Shown piece after piece: positions 40,557 through 50,292 of a stretch of 64,000 bases of DNA. Source of the stretch: Hygrophila difformis (taxonomy: Eukaryota; Streptophyta; Magnoliopsida; Lamiales; Acanthaceae). Made by a program: the position numbers and the translations under genes. How positions within the stretch are numbered: position 1 is the stretch's first letter; each line of letters opens with the position of its first letter. Location: NCBI GenBank assembly GCA_030278955.1, contig JAOANR010000006.1:24373763-24437762 (forward strand), written 5' to 3'. A model generated the notes under the pieces. It was not told the origin of the DNA, did not search any database, and was given only the letters and a program-made list of their open reading frames with translations.

Positions 40557-41103
40557 TTTTCTTAAGATAATGTATAGATATGGCTTGCTATATGTGAGTA
40601 AAGCTAACCTTTATAATGAGAAAAAGCAATGGATTCCTGACAATTGAGTATGCCTTTTATCTTCTTTTATTGGGGCGATTGCCAAAAAAAAAAAGACAAA
40701 AACCATGATAGTGTTCGCCACAATCAGAAAAAATATTAAAATAGAACTTGGAATCCACTTATTTCATTCATATAAAACAAAAAATAAAATAAAAAATTGT
40801 GAATACATGTACTAGTGCGCTGCACTATTTTGGAATTGTTGAATAGTGCCATACATGTACTAGTGCGCTGCACTATTTTGGAATTGTTGAATAGTGCCCT
40901 GGCTATGTCTCATTGGTATGTGTGATTGAGGATAATGTCAGACTTCCGATAAGCAAAATTATTGTTCTTGAAATGTGAGCATACATAATACTTGTCAATG
41001 TGTAGGAATTTCGTAGTATATATAGTAAGGTCTATATACATTTTCACTAACACTTCAAAAATTCCTAAAATCAGACATACTTCTCTTAAGTTTTTTCTTT
41101 GAA
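40557..41103. promoter_or_regulatory. Divergent promoter region of the Harbinger element
   Basis: This 547-bp gap separates the two start codons and must hold both promoters. It contains a 48-bp-period direct duplication at about 40805-40898, beginning ACATGTACTAGTGCGCTGCA. Confidence 0.55.
40805..40898 (+). repeat. 48-bp direct duplication
   Basis: Two adjacent near-identical copies of a block beginning ACATGTACTAGTGCGC lie between the two divergent Harbinger genes. Confidence 0.85.
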
Positions 41104-42118
41104 ATGTCCAACTCAAGAAATACTAACTACACTATTGATGAAGATAGACATCTTTGTCGTGTGTACATAGATATATCCCAAGATCCGGAAGTTGGAATTG
41201 CTCAAAAAAAAGAACAATTCTGGGGTCGTATCTCTCAAGTTTACAATAAAGAGAAACCAAACTCTTATATGCCGGACAGAACTTTTCGATCATTGGAGAC
41301 TCGTATGCTTCTCATCTTAAGTGCAACATCTAAATTCAAGGCATGCATGCAACAAGTTGAATATACTAATCCAAGTGGCGCATCTGAAAGTGATATTGTA
41401 AGTTTACCTTTAGATTTTAATTTTGAATTATCATATATCATAATATTAAAATGTATTATTGTTATCAGATGAGTCGTGCAAAGCAATTGATGACGCTCGA
41501 TCCCAAATATAAGAATGGATTTAAATTTGAGCATTTATGGGATCTTCTGAAAGATTTCGAGAAGTTCGACTGTAAATCACAGAAATCACGATCTGAGGCA
41601 TTTTCTTCCCAATCGGCCCAATCAAATACGCCGGTGCCAGAATCTCCCGCATCACCCGATGCAGTCCCCTCATTTTCAATTAATTTAAGTGATGACAGTG
41701 GAAGTGGTTCTGCATCTAAGCGGCCATTGGGAGTTAAAAAGTCAAAATTGAAGAAAAAAAAGGTGAGGATTTTTCTGTTATCGTAAACTCATTATTGGAA
41801 TCAAATAAAAATATACAAACATTATTTGAGGGGTCAAATGCCAAAACTTTAGAGTTACAAGAAAAGAGAAATAATGAGATTATTAGAGCAAATGATTTGG
41901 TCCAAAAATCACAAGAAATAGCACAATGGGAAGCTGATAATAAAATTTTAATGATGGATACATCATCGATTCCCAACATGGCGTCTCGCTTATACTTTGA
42001 GCAAGAACAAGCGAGGATTATTCAGAAACGATCAAGTGTTCATCCCGGGAATGATTTCAACTTTGGAAGTTACTTTCCAGATATGGGAGGATCAGGATCA
42101 GGCTTAGGAGATTATTAA
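41104..42118 (+). pseudogene. Harbinger Myb/SANT-like accessory protein, frameshifted
   Basis: Exon 1 is 41104-41397 and exon 2 begins at 41469 after a GT-AG intron. The N-terminus (YTIDEDRHLCRVYID, QFWGRISQVYN) resembles the Myb/SANT-like DNA-binding domain of PIF/Harbinger partner proteins. The rest (Ser-rich linker, lysine-rich segment, then a charged helical tail NAKTLELQEKRNNEI) resembles the NAM-associated C-terminal region. The frame breaks at the A8 run near 41754-41761 and continues one frame over to the stop at 42116-42118. It could be a true one-base indel, an assembly error in a homopolymer, or slippage. The partner normally binds the element ends and brings the transposase to the nucleus. 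Confidence 0.75.
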
Positions 42119-43569
42119 TATATAATTATTGTATTGCATTTAGATTGATGTTATTTTGTTTCTGTATTTAAATTTAAATGTATTGTATTCCAACTCTACT
42201 CAATGTTTTTAAATTCGATTAAATATTTTAAAATTTTGTTACAATTTTCTTTGAATTTTAAATCAACTTTGAAGAACACCCAAAAAAAAAAATTGAACTT
42301 AAAAAATTAATTAATAATGAGAATATATAATTATTTTAGTTTTAATTGAAGTTATATTACATAAAATAACTATAGTTTTAGAGAAAATATAAACTTAAAA
42401 CTGAAGTTAAATATAGAGACCCGTCTGGCGTTAAGTGTTGACTGTTGGACAGCCCCTTGTCTTCATTTTTCATCTCCAACAGTCAACTCTAAATTCCTCT
42501 CTATTTAAGCATATTCCATTTTGATTCTTTTTACTATCTATTCATTTATTTTTTTTATATAATATATTTTATTTATTGAAACATAATCTACTTAATTTAG
42601 TAATTAAAATTTTATTAAAATACAATTATTAAATTAAAATTATTAAAATTAAAAATTTTATTTTCTGAACGGTAAGATAAAATTTTCTTCTAATTTAAGT
42701 AATTTTTAAAATTTAAAAATCAATAGCAAAATATAAGTATGAAAATTAGAAGGAAAAAAAAAAAAAAAGAAAAAGAAAGAAGATAGCGTAGCTACAGTGC
42801 CCCGCTACAATTAGCGGGGCACTGTTCATTCAACCATAATTTGCCGTCGAGTCTACCGTTTGCCGTCAACCATTGGAGCAAGTCTGCACGCTATTTTGCT
42901 GTCCACCTTTATTTTGCAGGAGCTGTTGGAGAAGCTCTAAGAGCATGTAAATTCTGACTGTAAGTACCTGTCTGTTAAAGGGAATATAGTCTAGAAAGCA
43001 TGAGAGTTAGCTAACTGATGGATTATCCCAAACAAAGATCTGCATAACAAAAATGGAAGTTTAATTATTGTTTCATCTGAATCTTGTCCAATCTTTATTA
43101 TTTTCTCCCTGTCCTTCTGTCACATTTTAAACTCGCTTTCTTAGCTTAATTTATGTTGCTCTCTTAGAATAGATTTAATTGCTCTTTAGAATAATTTTAC
43201 CACGCTTTGTAGAATAATTTCATGGCTTTCATAATTTAGTTTAAATTATGTCAAGTAGTTGTTAAAACCAAACTCAAGCTTGAAACGAGTAATCGAGTAG
43301 AAAATCTTAGTAAACGACGTGGGCCCTGCTTCTATCGCACATCCTCCAGTGAACGATCCGGTCTTACTATAAATTACTGCAATTTTTGACACCGTGCGCT
43401 TTCGGGCCACAGTTTCCTACATGAGTATATAAAAACGTGACAACCTATAAACATATCCCTAATCCCAACTCCACCTTCATAATTGGTTTCATTAAATAAA
43501 ATTAAACCGGGATTATTATTCTTCAGAAAATACTCATATAGTGGGAAATTTGTCAAAAGTTTCAGCTGG

Positions 43570-44608
43570 GTTCTCAGTCAGGAGCGTACACTGTCCGAGA
43601 AGGGTATCACTGGTTGCTGAGCAGCAAGGGTATAGCTAAGGATCCCACTAAGGCGTGGGTGTGGAGGATTCGTGCGCCTGAGAAAGTCCAAGTGTTGGCA
43701 TGTTAATTGTGCATAATTCCTTGCCTTGTAATGAAATAAGACATCATCGAAGAGTTGCCCCTTCGCCGGTGTGTCCTCGCTGCGGTGCTGACTCTGAAAC
43801 CGTGATGCACCTCTTCTTCATTTGCCCTGTCAGTTTCTTAGCCTGGAAACGTATGGGACAACCCCTCCCTGCGACAATCCCGCATGACTCGGCTTCTGCT
43901 GCTGCGTTTTTGCTCCACTTGTCGCGGAAATGGACAGGGGCTCATTGGGCTCTCATGTGGAATATCTGGAAGATGCGCAATGCTCTTGTGTTTCGGGGAG
44001 AAGTTACAACCTGTGATGAGCTTCTTCGCCAGACACAGTCTTTGGGTATAGCCTTCAATCGGGTCTTCTCTAATTCTAGAATGAAGGCGGTACCACGCCT
44101 TGTTTACTGGAACCCTCACAATGGGATGGGGGTGGTGCTTCATGTGGATGGGAGTGTGCTTGGAAATCCATCTACTGCCGGATATGGGGGAGTCATACGC
44201 CACGGGAACGGTGAGTGGATTGAGGGATTTTCGGGCTCGGCTGGGCGCTCTAGTATTTTGGTTGCGGAACTCCATGCGATTTTTGAAGGAATCAAGCGGT
44301 TGCGGGAGCTTGGCGTCACCTCGGCCAATTGCTATTCCGATTCGTTGCATGCCCTCCAACTTATTAAACAGAATGTGCAGATGGACCATGCTCTTTCTCC
44401 CCTCGTCAGAAGCATTGTTGATATTCTTGTTGACACTCCAGGTATCCAATTCTATCACATACTGCGTGAGGGTAACTCAGTTGCTGATTCTTTGGCCAAG
44501 CGTGGGGCTCGCTCCGAGGAATTTTTCACTACGTGGGCTTTTCCTCCGGATGAGATTCGGCCGCTTATTGCTGCGGACATGGCTGGATTTGGTGTTATGC
44601 GTGCTTAG
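43570..44608 (+). pseudogene. LINE C-terminal part: zinc-knuckle region and RNase H domain
   Basis: This continues the LINE after the 13-kb insertion. The start encodes the reverse-transcriptase-associated zinc-binding region, with a frameshift near 43695, followed by CPRCG and MHLFFICPVS. An RNase H domain of the plant LINE type occupies the rest: DGS at ~44148, AELHAIFEG, YSDSLHA and GNSVADSLAKRG supply the expected acidic active-site residues. From 43700 to the stop at 44606-44608 the frame is open (302 codons). The 3' untranslated part runs to the A-run near 44700. Confidence 0.92.
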
Positions 44609-44716
44609 TTGGGTTTTATTTTCCCTCCCTCTTCCCCCCTTGTTGTAGTTATTTTTCTTTTCCTTTTTTCCGACGCTCGTGCGTCACTTGTCATCCAAAA
44701 AAAATTAGTGGTATTT

Positions 44717-45235
44717 TAGATAAGTACACTTGATTTGGTTGTGCAGGTTGAACACAATGGTCCTGTTCGGCAATGTTGGATGAAGAGAGTAGATGTGTTT
44801 GGTTTTCCATGACGAACGGTCTCTATATGTTGAAAATTTGCTGAGAATAATTTAAACAAATGGATGTAGGCCGAAATATAGAAATTTTTAAATTTTTGTT
44901 GTGGTTATGTGTAAAATGTGTGTGGTTAGCATAGCCGTCTTTTGGCAGGAGCCAATGGAGCTCTTGCAGGGCCCCAATTTTGGGCCCCATCTTATGATTA
45001 TTATTTTTTTGTTATATTTTTAAATTTTTAAAAATATTTCATATTTATTATTTAATGTTCAAATAAATTTACATAGGTTTAAGGCATAACATTCTATCTA
45101 TCTATATCAGTATTTTAGTGATATTACTTCATCAATTTATTTTTATTCAAATTCAAAATATTTATAATATTAGTACTAACATCTCTATATTAAATTTTTG
45201 CTATTTTGGGATGAGAACTTTGCTTAATGGTCAAA
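44717..45235. other. Flank of the LINE, unassigned
   Basis: A possible acceptor (TTGTGCAG) is followed by a short frame starting GTTGAACACAATGG and ending TGA at 44810-44812, which could be a terminal exon of an unknown gene interrupted by the LINE. This is weak. The rest is AT-rich. Confidence 0.25.
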
Positions 45236-45248
45236 TATTCTAACTTTA

Positions 45249-45418
45249 GGGTTGGAGACTTACCCCAGTGGTCAAGTCTCTGCGCTTCCAACCAGTAGTT
45301 TGGGGGTTCGATCCCCACCCGGCCCCTATCTCTCCCCTTTGTCCCCATTTTTAATTTGTGTGGTTTGGGTTCCGACATACCTTTGCCGACACATTAGTGT
45401 AAATGTTTACCAAAAAAG
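45249..45418 (+). mobile_element. tRNA-derived SINE, 170 bp, with 13-bp target duplication
   Basis: It has box A-like ACCCCAGTGGTCAAG and box B GGTTCGATCC in the spacing of a tRNA-type pol III promoter, then a non-tRNA body ending ACCAAAAAA. The flanks are the perfect duplication TATTCTAACTTTA (45236-45248 and 45419-45431). Confidence 0.92.
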
Positions 45419-45434
45419 TATTCTAACTTTAAAC

Positions 45435-45642
45435 ATTATGATTGCGCTGGATTCCCCATCCAAGCCCAGAGTCACTCTTTTTATCCCTTTATAATTTATG
45501 TAGCTTGGGTCCCACACTCCTTTGCCGACTGTGGATAACTTCAGGGGAGTTTTTACCATGTGCTCTATCATGTTTGTACCTTTTTTTCCTTCTGTTTTAG
45601 ACTGCCCTTAGGGCATAGTCCACCAAAAAAAAAAAAAAAACC
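45435..45642 (+). mobile_element. Second SINE-like retroposon with poly-A tail
   Basis: It shares GCTTGGGTCCC and CCTTTGCCGAC words with the body of the adjacent SINE and ends in an A16 run at about 45627-45642. Its tRNA-like head is missing or degenerate. It lies immediately beside the preceding copy. Confidence 0.55.
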
Positions 45643-45737
45643 TTATATCTACTCCTTATAATTTAATAATTCATTCAATCTTATGGTGAAATAAAAATCA
45701 TAAATTAAATAATGTATATTTTGACAAAATAAAATAG

Positions 45738-45999
45738 TACTTCCATTTTTTTTTGTTAGCTACGGTTTGACAAACGCTACTGTTCACTTATATATACTGA
45801 CTTAAAGTTTTATCATGGTTATATAAGTTAAAATATAGCCAAGTGAAATCTTGTTAGATTTGTCTCGTCTTGTAGTTTCTAAATATCAAACTTTTAGAAT
45901 TTTTACTTATACCGAATTTGAGTTATTAATGGTTTAAAATGTGAATTGGATTGCATGTTAGGTGGGTCCGTAACAATCTTTAAAAAACAGAGGAAGTAT
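45738..45999. mobile_element. Stowaway/mariner-like MITE, degenerate
   Basis: The ends are TACTTCCATTTTTTTTTG and AACAGAGGAAGTA. The interior carries GCCAAGTGAAATCTTGTTAG and is the reverse-orientation relative of the copy at 24169. Confidence 0.7.
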
Positions 46000-46076
46000 T
46001 ACTATTTTATATAGTTTAATAAAGGAAATACTCCGTATTAAATTAAATTTGATGTAGTAAAAAAAATTAATTCTCC

Positions 46077-46248
46077 ACCAACAGCAGTTGGCTGAGTAGA
46101 TTGGGGCTCTAGTCGTTTAAACAAGGTCTTGGGTTCGAGTTTTGTGTATGCAAAAAAGTGTTTTGGGAGAGACGCCTTTAATTGCGCATGCAGATTCTCG
46201 AGGATTAGTATTGGGTCTAATGTGGCCCGGTGATAACCGTTTATTCAC

Positions 46249-46305
<57 letters not shown>
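46077..46305 (+). mobile_element. tRNA-derived SINE with (AAT)n tail
   Basis: The box A region (GTTGGCTGAGTAGATTGG) and box B (GGTTCGAGT) match the copy at 16853, as does the body (TGGCCCGGTGATAACCG). The 3' end runs into an (AAT)n microsatellite of about 57 bp (46248-46305). Confidence 0.75.
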
Positions 46306-46688
46306 TCTCTTTATAAGGCCTAATTTCTTTTTAGGCTAAGGACCTCTACAATGTCCGAGACGGCCCAGGTGGCTAGCAAAGTAGAAGGTGTGGATAGAAT
46401 CACCCTTGTATTTACTAATACTAATCGTCTCTTTAATTGGCAGGACTATTAAATTTTGGAAAGATAATGTGTTGTCAATTCGGTAAGCATGGCAGCTTTA
46501 TTTGAGAGTTGTAATTTGGAATGAAATGGACAGAAAATGTTTAGATTTCGTTTGTTTAGAAGTTAGAGGGGGAAGTGGCTGTGTGGATAAGATAAGATGT
46601 TAAAATCTTCCCCTTCCGAAATGGGATGTCTATATATAAAATCTCTACAACTCATTTCTTTTCCCCTCGTTTCTTATACATCCAAAAC

Positions 46689-46793
46689 AAAGAATTGGAA
46701 TGATCTAAATGTAATGTAATTTAAAATATTTGTTAATACATTTAATATGAATAAAGAATTGGAATGATCTAAATGTAATGTAATTTAAAATCT
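46689..46793 (+). repeat. 64-bp-period direct duplication
   Basis: A 39-bp block beginning AAAGAATTGGAATGATC occurs twice, at 46689 and 46753, separated by 25 bp. Confidence 0.85.
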
Positions 46794-47115
46794 GTTTCTT
46801 AATGAGAATATATGTTTATAATAATGTGTGAGTAGAAAGAGTTGAAATTCTCCGCAAAAATCATTTCGTCCAATTGAGTATAAGAAATTTATTGTTTTCA
46901 AATCCATTTTTCATAACTCTTCAATCCTAATGTACTCTGGTGGTTTTTGCTTTTGGCTATTCTATGTCCTCTTTAGTACTATAACTCTGACACATTTAAA
47001 TTAAATTAAATGTTAAACTAATATGTTACCTGTAAGTGCATCTGATAGAAAGCTCTCCGAAGTTCGGGTGATTACCACCCTTGATCTCTTCAGTGAAAAT
47101 GCAATATAAAAAGAA

Positions 47116-47955
47116 TCATTCACCCTTTTTAGATGCCAAAGAAAATAGACTATACACTCTGCGGAAAGAACCACCCCTGCAATTAAATTTAAAGAACAAT
47201 GAAAAATCCTACTTCAGTATATCAAGTTCACACTAAAATTTACACATAAATAGAAGTGGAGAACCCCTAAGATGCCATAAAAATTAGCAAGATTTATGTC
47301 TAAGACAAGTTTTGAAGAGTAAATTTTGAAACAAGAATACATGATATAAAAATGGGAGCAATGTCTACTATCAGGCGCATGCGCTAGAATTGGACAACAT
47401 TCTCTGAGGCATCAACAATTGGACCTCCCTGTGATAAAGCACGACATGCCTTTGAGTAGTTTTGATGCTACGTGTAGATCAGGTGAATAATACAATGTTA
47501 CTTCAAAAGACAAGACAAACTTGCACCTTTGCATGTGAAATGAAAGAGACCATTTGTCTAGGCAAAAATCATGAGGAGTTGTTCTAAACTTGTCATCTTC
47601 ACTTTGGGTGTTTCATGGCCATGAAGAAACTGAAATTATAAGGAATTGAAGTTGTGAAAGTGAACAGCAAGATGAGAGCAGATGAAATGAAAGTAGCATT
47701 TGATAAATGGAAGAAACTAAATAACATATAAAAAAAACAACAAGAAGGAGGAGGCTGTCACTCGTTATTAACTTGCTTGCAGTTAGACAAAACAATGCAT
47801 GTCACAATATTGCAGTTCAGTCCACAGCAATGCATGTTGCTCGAGATGAGATGCAGGAAAAGAAAAGCTAAATAAAGGCATGGAAGAGTAGAACACTTAC
47901 CTGTGGTGACTGGCGATATCTGAAGAAAGCTCATTTGGTTGTGTGGGCATACATC
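47116..47955 (-). CDS. Candidate 3'-terminal exons of an unidentified gene
   Basis: Two minus-strand pieces fit together: 47955-47901 (TTTAG acceptor, CAG/GTAAGT donor) and 47176-47116 (TTGCAG acceptor, TGA stop at 47118-47116). Their phases match across the intron: the first ends with AG of an arginine codon and the second supplies G. The end product reads ...GGSFRRVYSLFSLASKKGE. I do not recognise the protein. Support is splice-site quality and phase agreement only. It might belong with the pieces at 55165-55236 and 62374-63318, also on minus, in one gene whose introns hold the Copia and the repeats, but continuity is not demonstrated. Confidence 0.35.
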
Positions 47956-48424
47956 CTAAAGGCTTGTATGCCATTCAACAAGTCATCTAAAATTACATAT
48001 GGATATTTTATGTGTTTTTAATCTGCTGACCATATTTTCATTTTATATACATGAATGTTACACTCAGCAGACAAAACACTTACCAAAAGCCCAATGAAAA
48101 TTAGTAGAATCTTTAAAATATGACTCAAATTTAGAGAGTCCCACCCAATAAAATAAAAAAGTTTGGATGCCTGTCCCTTGCTATCAAATCCCTTCCCCTG
48201 TTTTGCCTAATGTCCCTCTCTATCAACTCAAATTGGCTCGTGTAGTTGGCATTCTTGTCTGAGTTCCCGCAGATGATTAATCTAATGTGTTCACCTTCCA
48301 GCCATTTTTTGTACCTTTTGTTTTGGGATTTTGCATCCATGTTCTAGAAGTTTATCTAGCCACATCATTTGTGTTAATTTACTCAATTTTATTTTTATTT
48401 TTTATTAATTTTCCGAACAACCTA

Positions 48425-48563
48425 TACAGACTGAGAAGGAGTGGTGGGCATGCCATCATGCCACACACATTACAAAGGGAATAAAGGAGAGGCATAGGAG
48501 GCTGACAGGGAATCGAATCTCAAGTCAAGGGACTTGACCACTTGGGCTAAGTCATCCTCCCCT
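48425..48563 (-). mobile_element. tRNA-derived SINE, minus strand
   Basis: Read on the minus strand it has a tRNA-like head, with box A-like TTAGCCCAAGTGGTCAAG and box B GATTCGATTCC, then a short body and an A-rich 3' end in the AT-rich stretch below 48425. Confidence 0.7.
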
Positions 48564-50023
48564 ATATTTCCTCAAAATTAAAAACATAATCATGAAACGA
48601 GAATTTAAAGAATTTAATGAAAAAGGAAAAAAAGGGAAGTTTTCACCTAGTTCGTAAATGTCTGTATCTTCCCTTCAGCCAAATCCATTTTTTTCTGAGA
48701 AGAATGTCTTCTCGAGACAGTCCACTGTCCCAAACTACGCTTTCCTCCCTGTAGTTTTCTCATCGAATCAAAATTAGATGGAACATAAAATTAGACGGAA
48801 CACAAAATTTCATTGAATCAAAAACAAACCTACAAAATTTCATTGAATCGAAACAAACCTAGTGTGTCTTTGAGTAGATTTTAACCATGGGACAAATCCA
48901 TACACAGCTCACAGCTGGATAGTTTCGAACTCCCGTAAGTCCCAAAATTATTTTTTCAAATCAGTTCCAGAAGCAATATAGAGTTCAACCCAATATATCA
49001 TACACTGCACATGGACTGTAAATGAAAACACAAAGGAAATCAAGATGAGATACATAAAGTTTAATGTGACCCACACTTAGTATTGGACTCATGGATGTAT
49101 AATTCATCTTGAATATTACTATTGCAATAACTAGGAGGTTCATCTTACAATTAAAATGTTAAATGCATTACCCAAAACCACAAGATCTTACAATGTATCG
49201 CATTTAAAAGAATATCAGACCATAAAATGAAAATGTATTTCCAGTAACAACAATGTGAGGTATTTCACTGAATGGTATTCCCTTACATCAAACTCGCAGA
49301 AAATAGAAGCCATTGAACAGAGTCATGAAAGCATGTAGGATTTGAAACAATAAAATAAAGTTTCCCAGTATCTTAATGCCCATACAGCGATAAGAAAGAA
49401 TAAAAACCTAAGCTCATGATTAAGAGTGTAGATTAAATATGTTAAGGTTCAAGCCCACATGCTTTCATGAGGGAAGGTGACTTATATGAAACCAAAAGAA
49501 CTTACGTAAATTGACAAACAAAGAAAGAACACTTTATACGGAACTATTGCCACACAGAGTGAGATTTCAGGATGGTGGGCAAAGATGGAGAAGGATGCCC
49601 TGATTATGACATTGCACACATTAGTTAACATGACACCTGCATTCTAATATTCACCAGCAACAAAGTGAGTGAGTCTGTTGAAGAATCAAATTCAGTAGGA
49701 GTTGATAAGTGTTACCAAAAACGTTCCTTCTAATTCTTCAACTCTGACCCCGTCCAAAATCTAAAGAGAAGTAAGGATACACAGCACAAACAAAAACCAC
49801 AATCATAAAACATTTACTTTAAAAACCAACCATATTTTAAAATGAAGAATATAAGAAATGAAAAACCAATAAAAATGGCCATGAAGATAGCATCACAGAA
49901 CAAGCATTAGCTTGAACATATGCAGAAAAAATAAGGCCAGAAATAGAACATTCAACGCAATCAGAAAACCTCCTAGAAAACATTCTTTGATGTATAAAGT
50001 AATGTCATCATTGGCCTTCAAGC
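48564..50023. other. AT-rich region without recognised gene
   Basis: Short duplicated phrases such as CATTGAATC (48785-48850) are the only structure I see. It may be intron of the unidentified minus-strand gene. Confidence 0.4.
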
Positions 50024-50028
50024 CATTT

Positions 50029-50292
50029 TGATGAATTTGAGAGAGAGATCGAAGATTTGGGAATAAACTTCCATGTTTTTCATTGAGCTAAGCAAATGAT
50101 GTTACAGAGATAAAATACACAGGAGGATGGACTTAAATATAACTGGGCCAAAGATACTGGGCCTGAAACAAATGAAGCCCAAAAGAATTAAAAGAATCAA
50201 ATGAATCAAATAGAGGCCCAGTCCATCAACCAATGCCTCCTCTGTTGCTGGTGTGTTTCTTCTGCGTCTGAGGTGAAGTATTAGCTTCATTA
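50029..50292 (-). repeat. 3' LTR of the Copia element
   Basis: 264 bp, one visible difference from the 5' LTR (ATACACAGG here, ATACATAGG there). It is next to the polypurine tract. Confidence 0.95.

Larger units (their letters stand above)
38752..42937. mobile_element. PIF/Harbinger DNA transposon, 4,186 bp
   Basis: The ends are GGCCATCTCCAGCA and TGTTGGAGAAGCTC (inverted, imperfect), flanked by the 3-bp duplication TAA (38749-38751 and 42938-42940), as expected for PIF/Harbinger. The related inner LTR shows the uninterrupted site CTTAAGAGCATG, direct evidence that this DNA was inserted. It carries two divergently transcribed genes, the transposase on minus and the Myb-like partner on plus, the standard two-gene layout. 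Confidence 0.95.
30509..43564 (+). mobile_element. LTR-like element (outer copy), probably a very long solo LTR
   Basis: It begins TGATAATGGCC and ends AAAGTTTCA (TG..CA), flanked by the 5-bp duplication GCTGG (30504-30508 and 43565-43569), the signature of LTR-retrotransposon integrase. Excluding the nested copy (31037-35314) and the Harbinger element (38752-42937), it is about 4.58 kb. There is no gag, pol, primer-binding site or second direct LTR, so a solo LTR of a large-LTR family (LARD- or Ogre-like size) is the simplest reading. A TATA box (TATAAAAG, 35638-35645) lies about 0.86 kb from its start. Two palindrome arrays flank the TATA region. Confidence 0.8.
27807..44703 (+). mobile_element. 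5'-truncated LINE (L1-type) split by nested elements
   Basis: The LINE is flanked by the target duplication ATTAGTGGTATTT (27794-27806 and 44704-44716) and ends in a short A-run at about 44697-44703. It starts inside the endonuclease domain, so it is truncated at the 5' end. Body segments are 27807-30508 and 43570-44703. The gap is a 13-kb LTR-like insertion with TSD GCTGG, and removing it brings the LINE reading frame back into register. The interposed sequence is described separately. Confidence 0.92.

Noticed and set aside
30509..43564. One foldback or MULE element with 2-kb inverted arms
   Set aside because: Two separate 5-bp duplications (GCTGG and GCGGT) and TG..CA ends show two LTR-like copies in opposite orientation, which explains the inverted arms.
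45249..45330. Genuine tRNA gene
   Set aside because: Box A and box B are present, but no cloverleaf with a proper acceptor stem was found, and the 13-bp target duplication marks a SINE.
48131..48340. 69-codon minus-strand frame as a gene
   Set aside because: No motif, no plausible splice context and no recognised similarity.
50029..50289. Copia LTR ending at canonical CA (position 50289)
   Set aside because: With that end the flanking 5-mers do not match. Extending to TTA makes CATTT flank both sides, and both LTRs share the extra bases.
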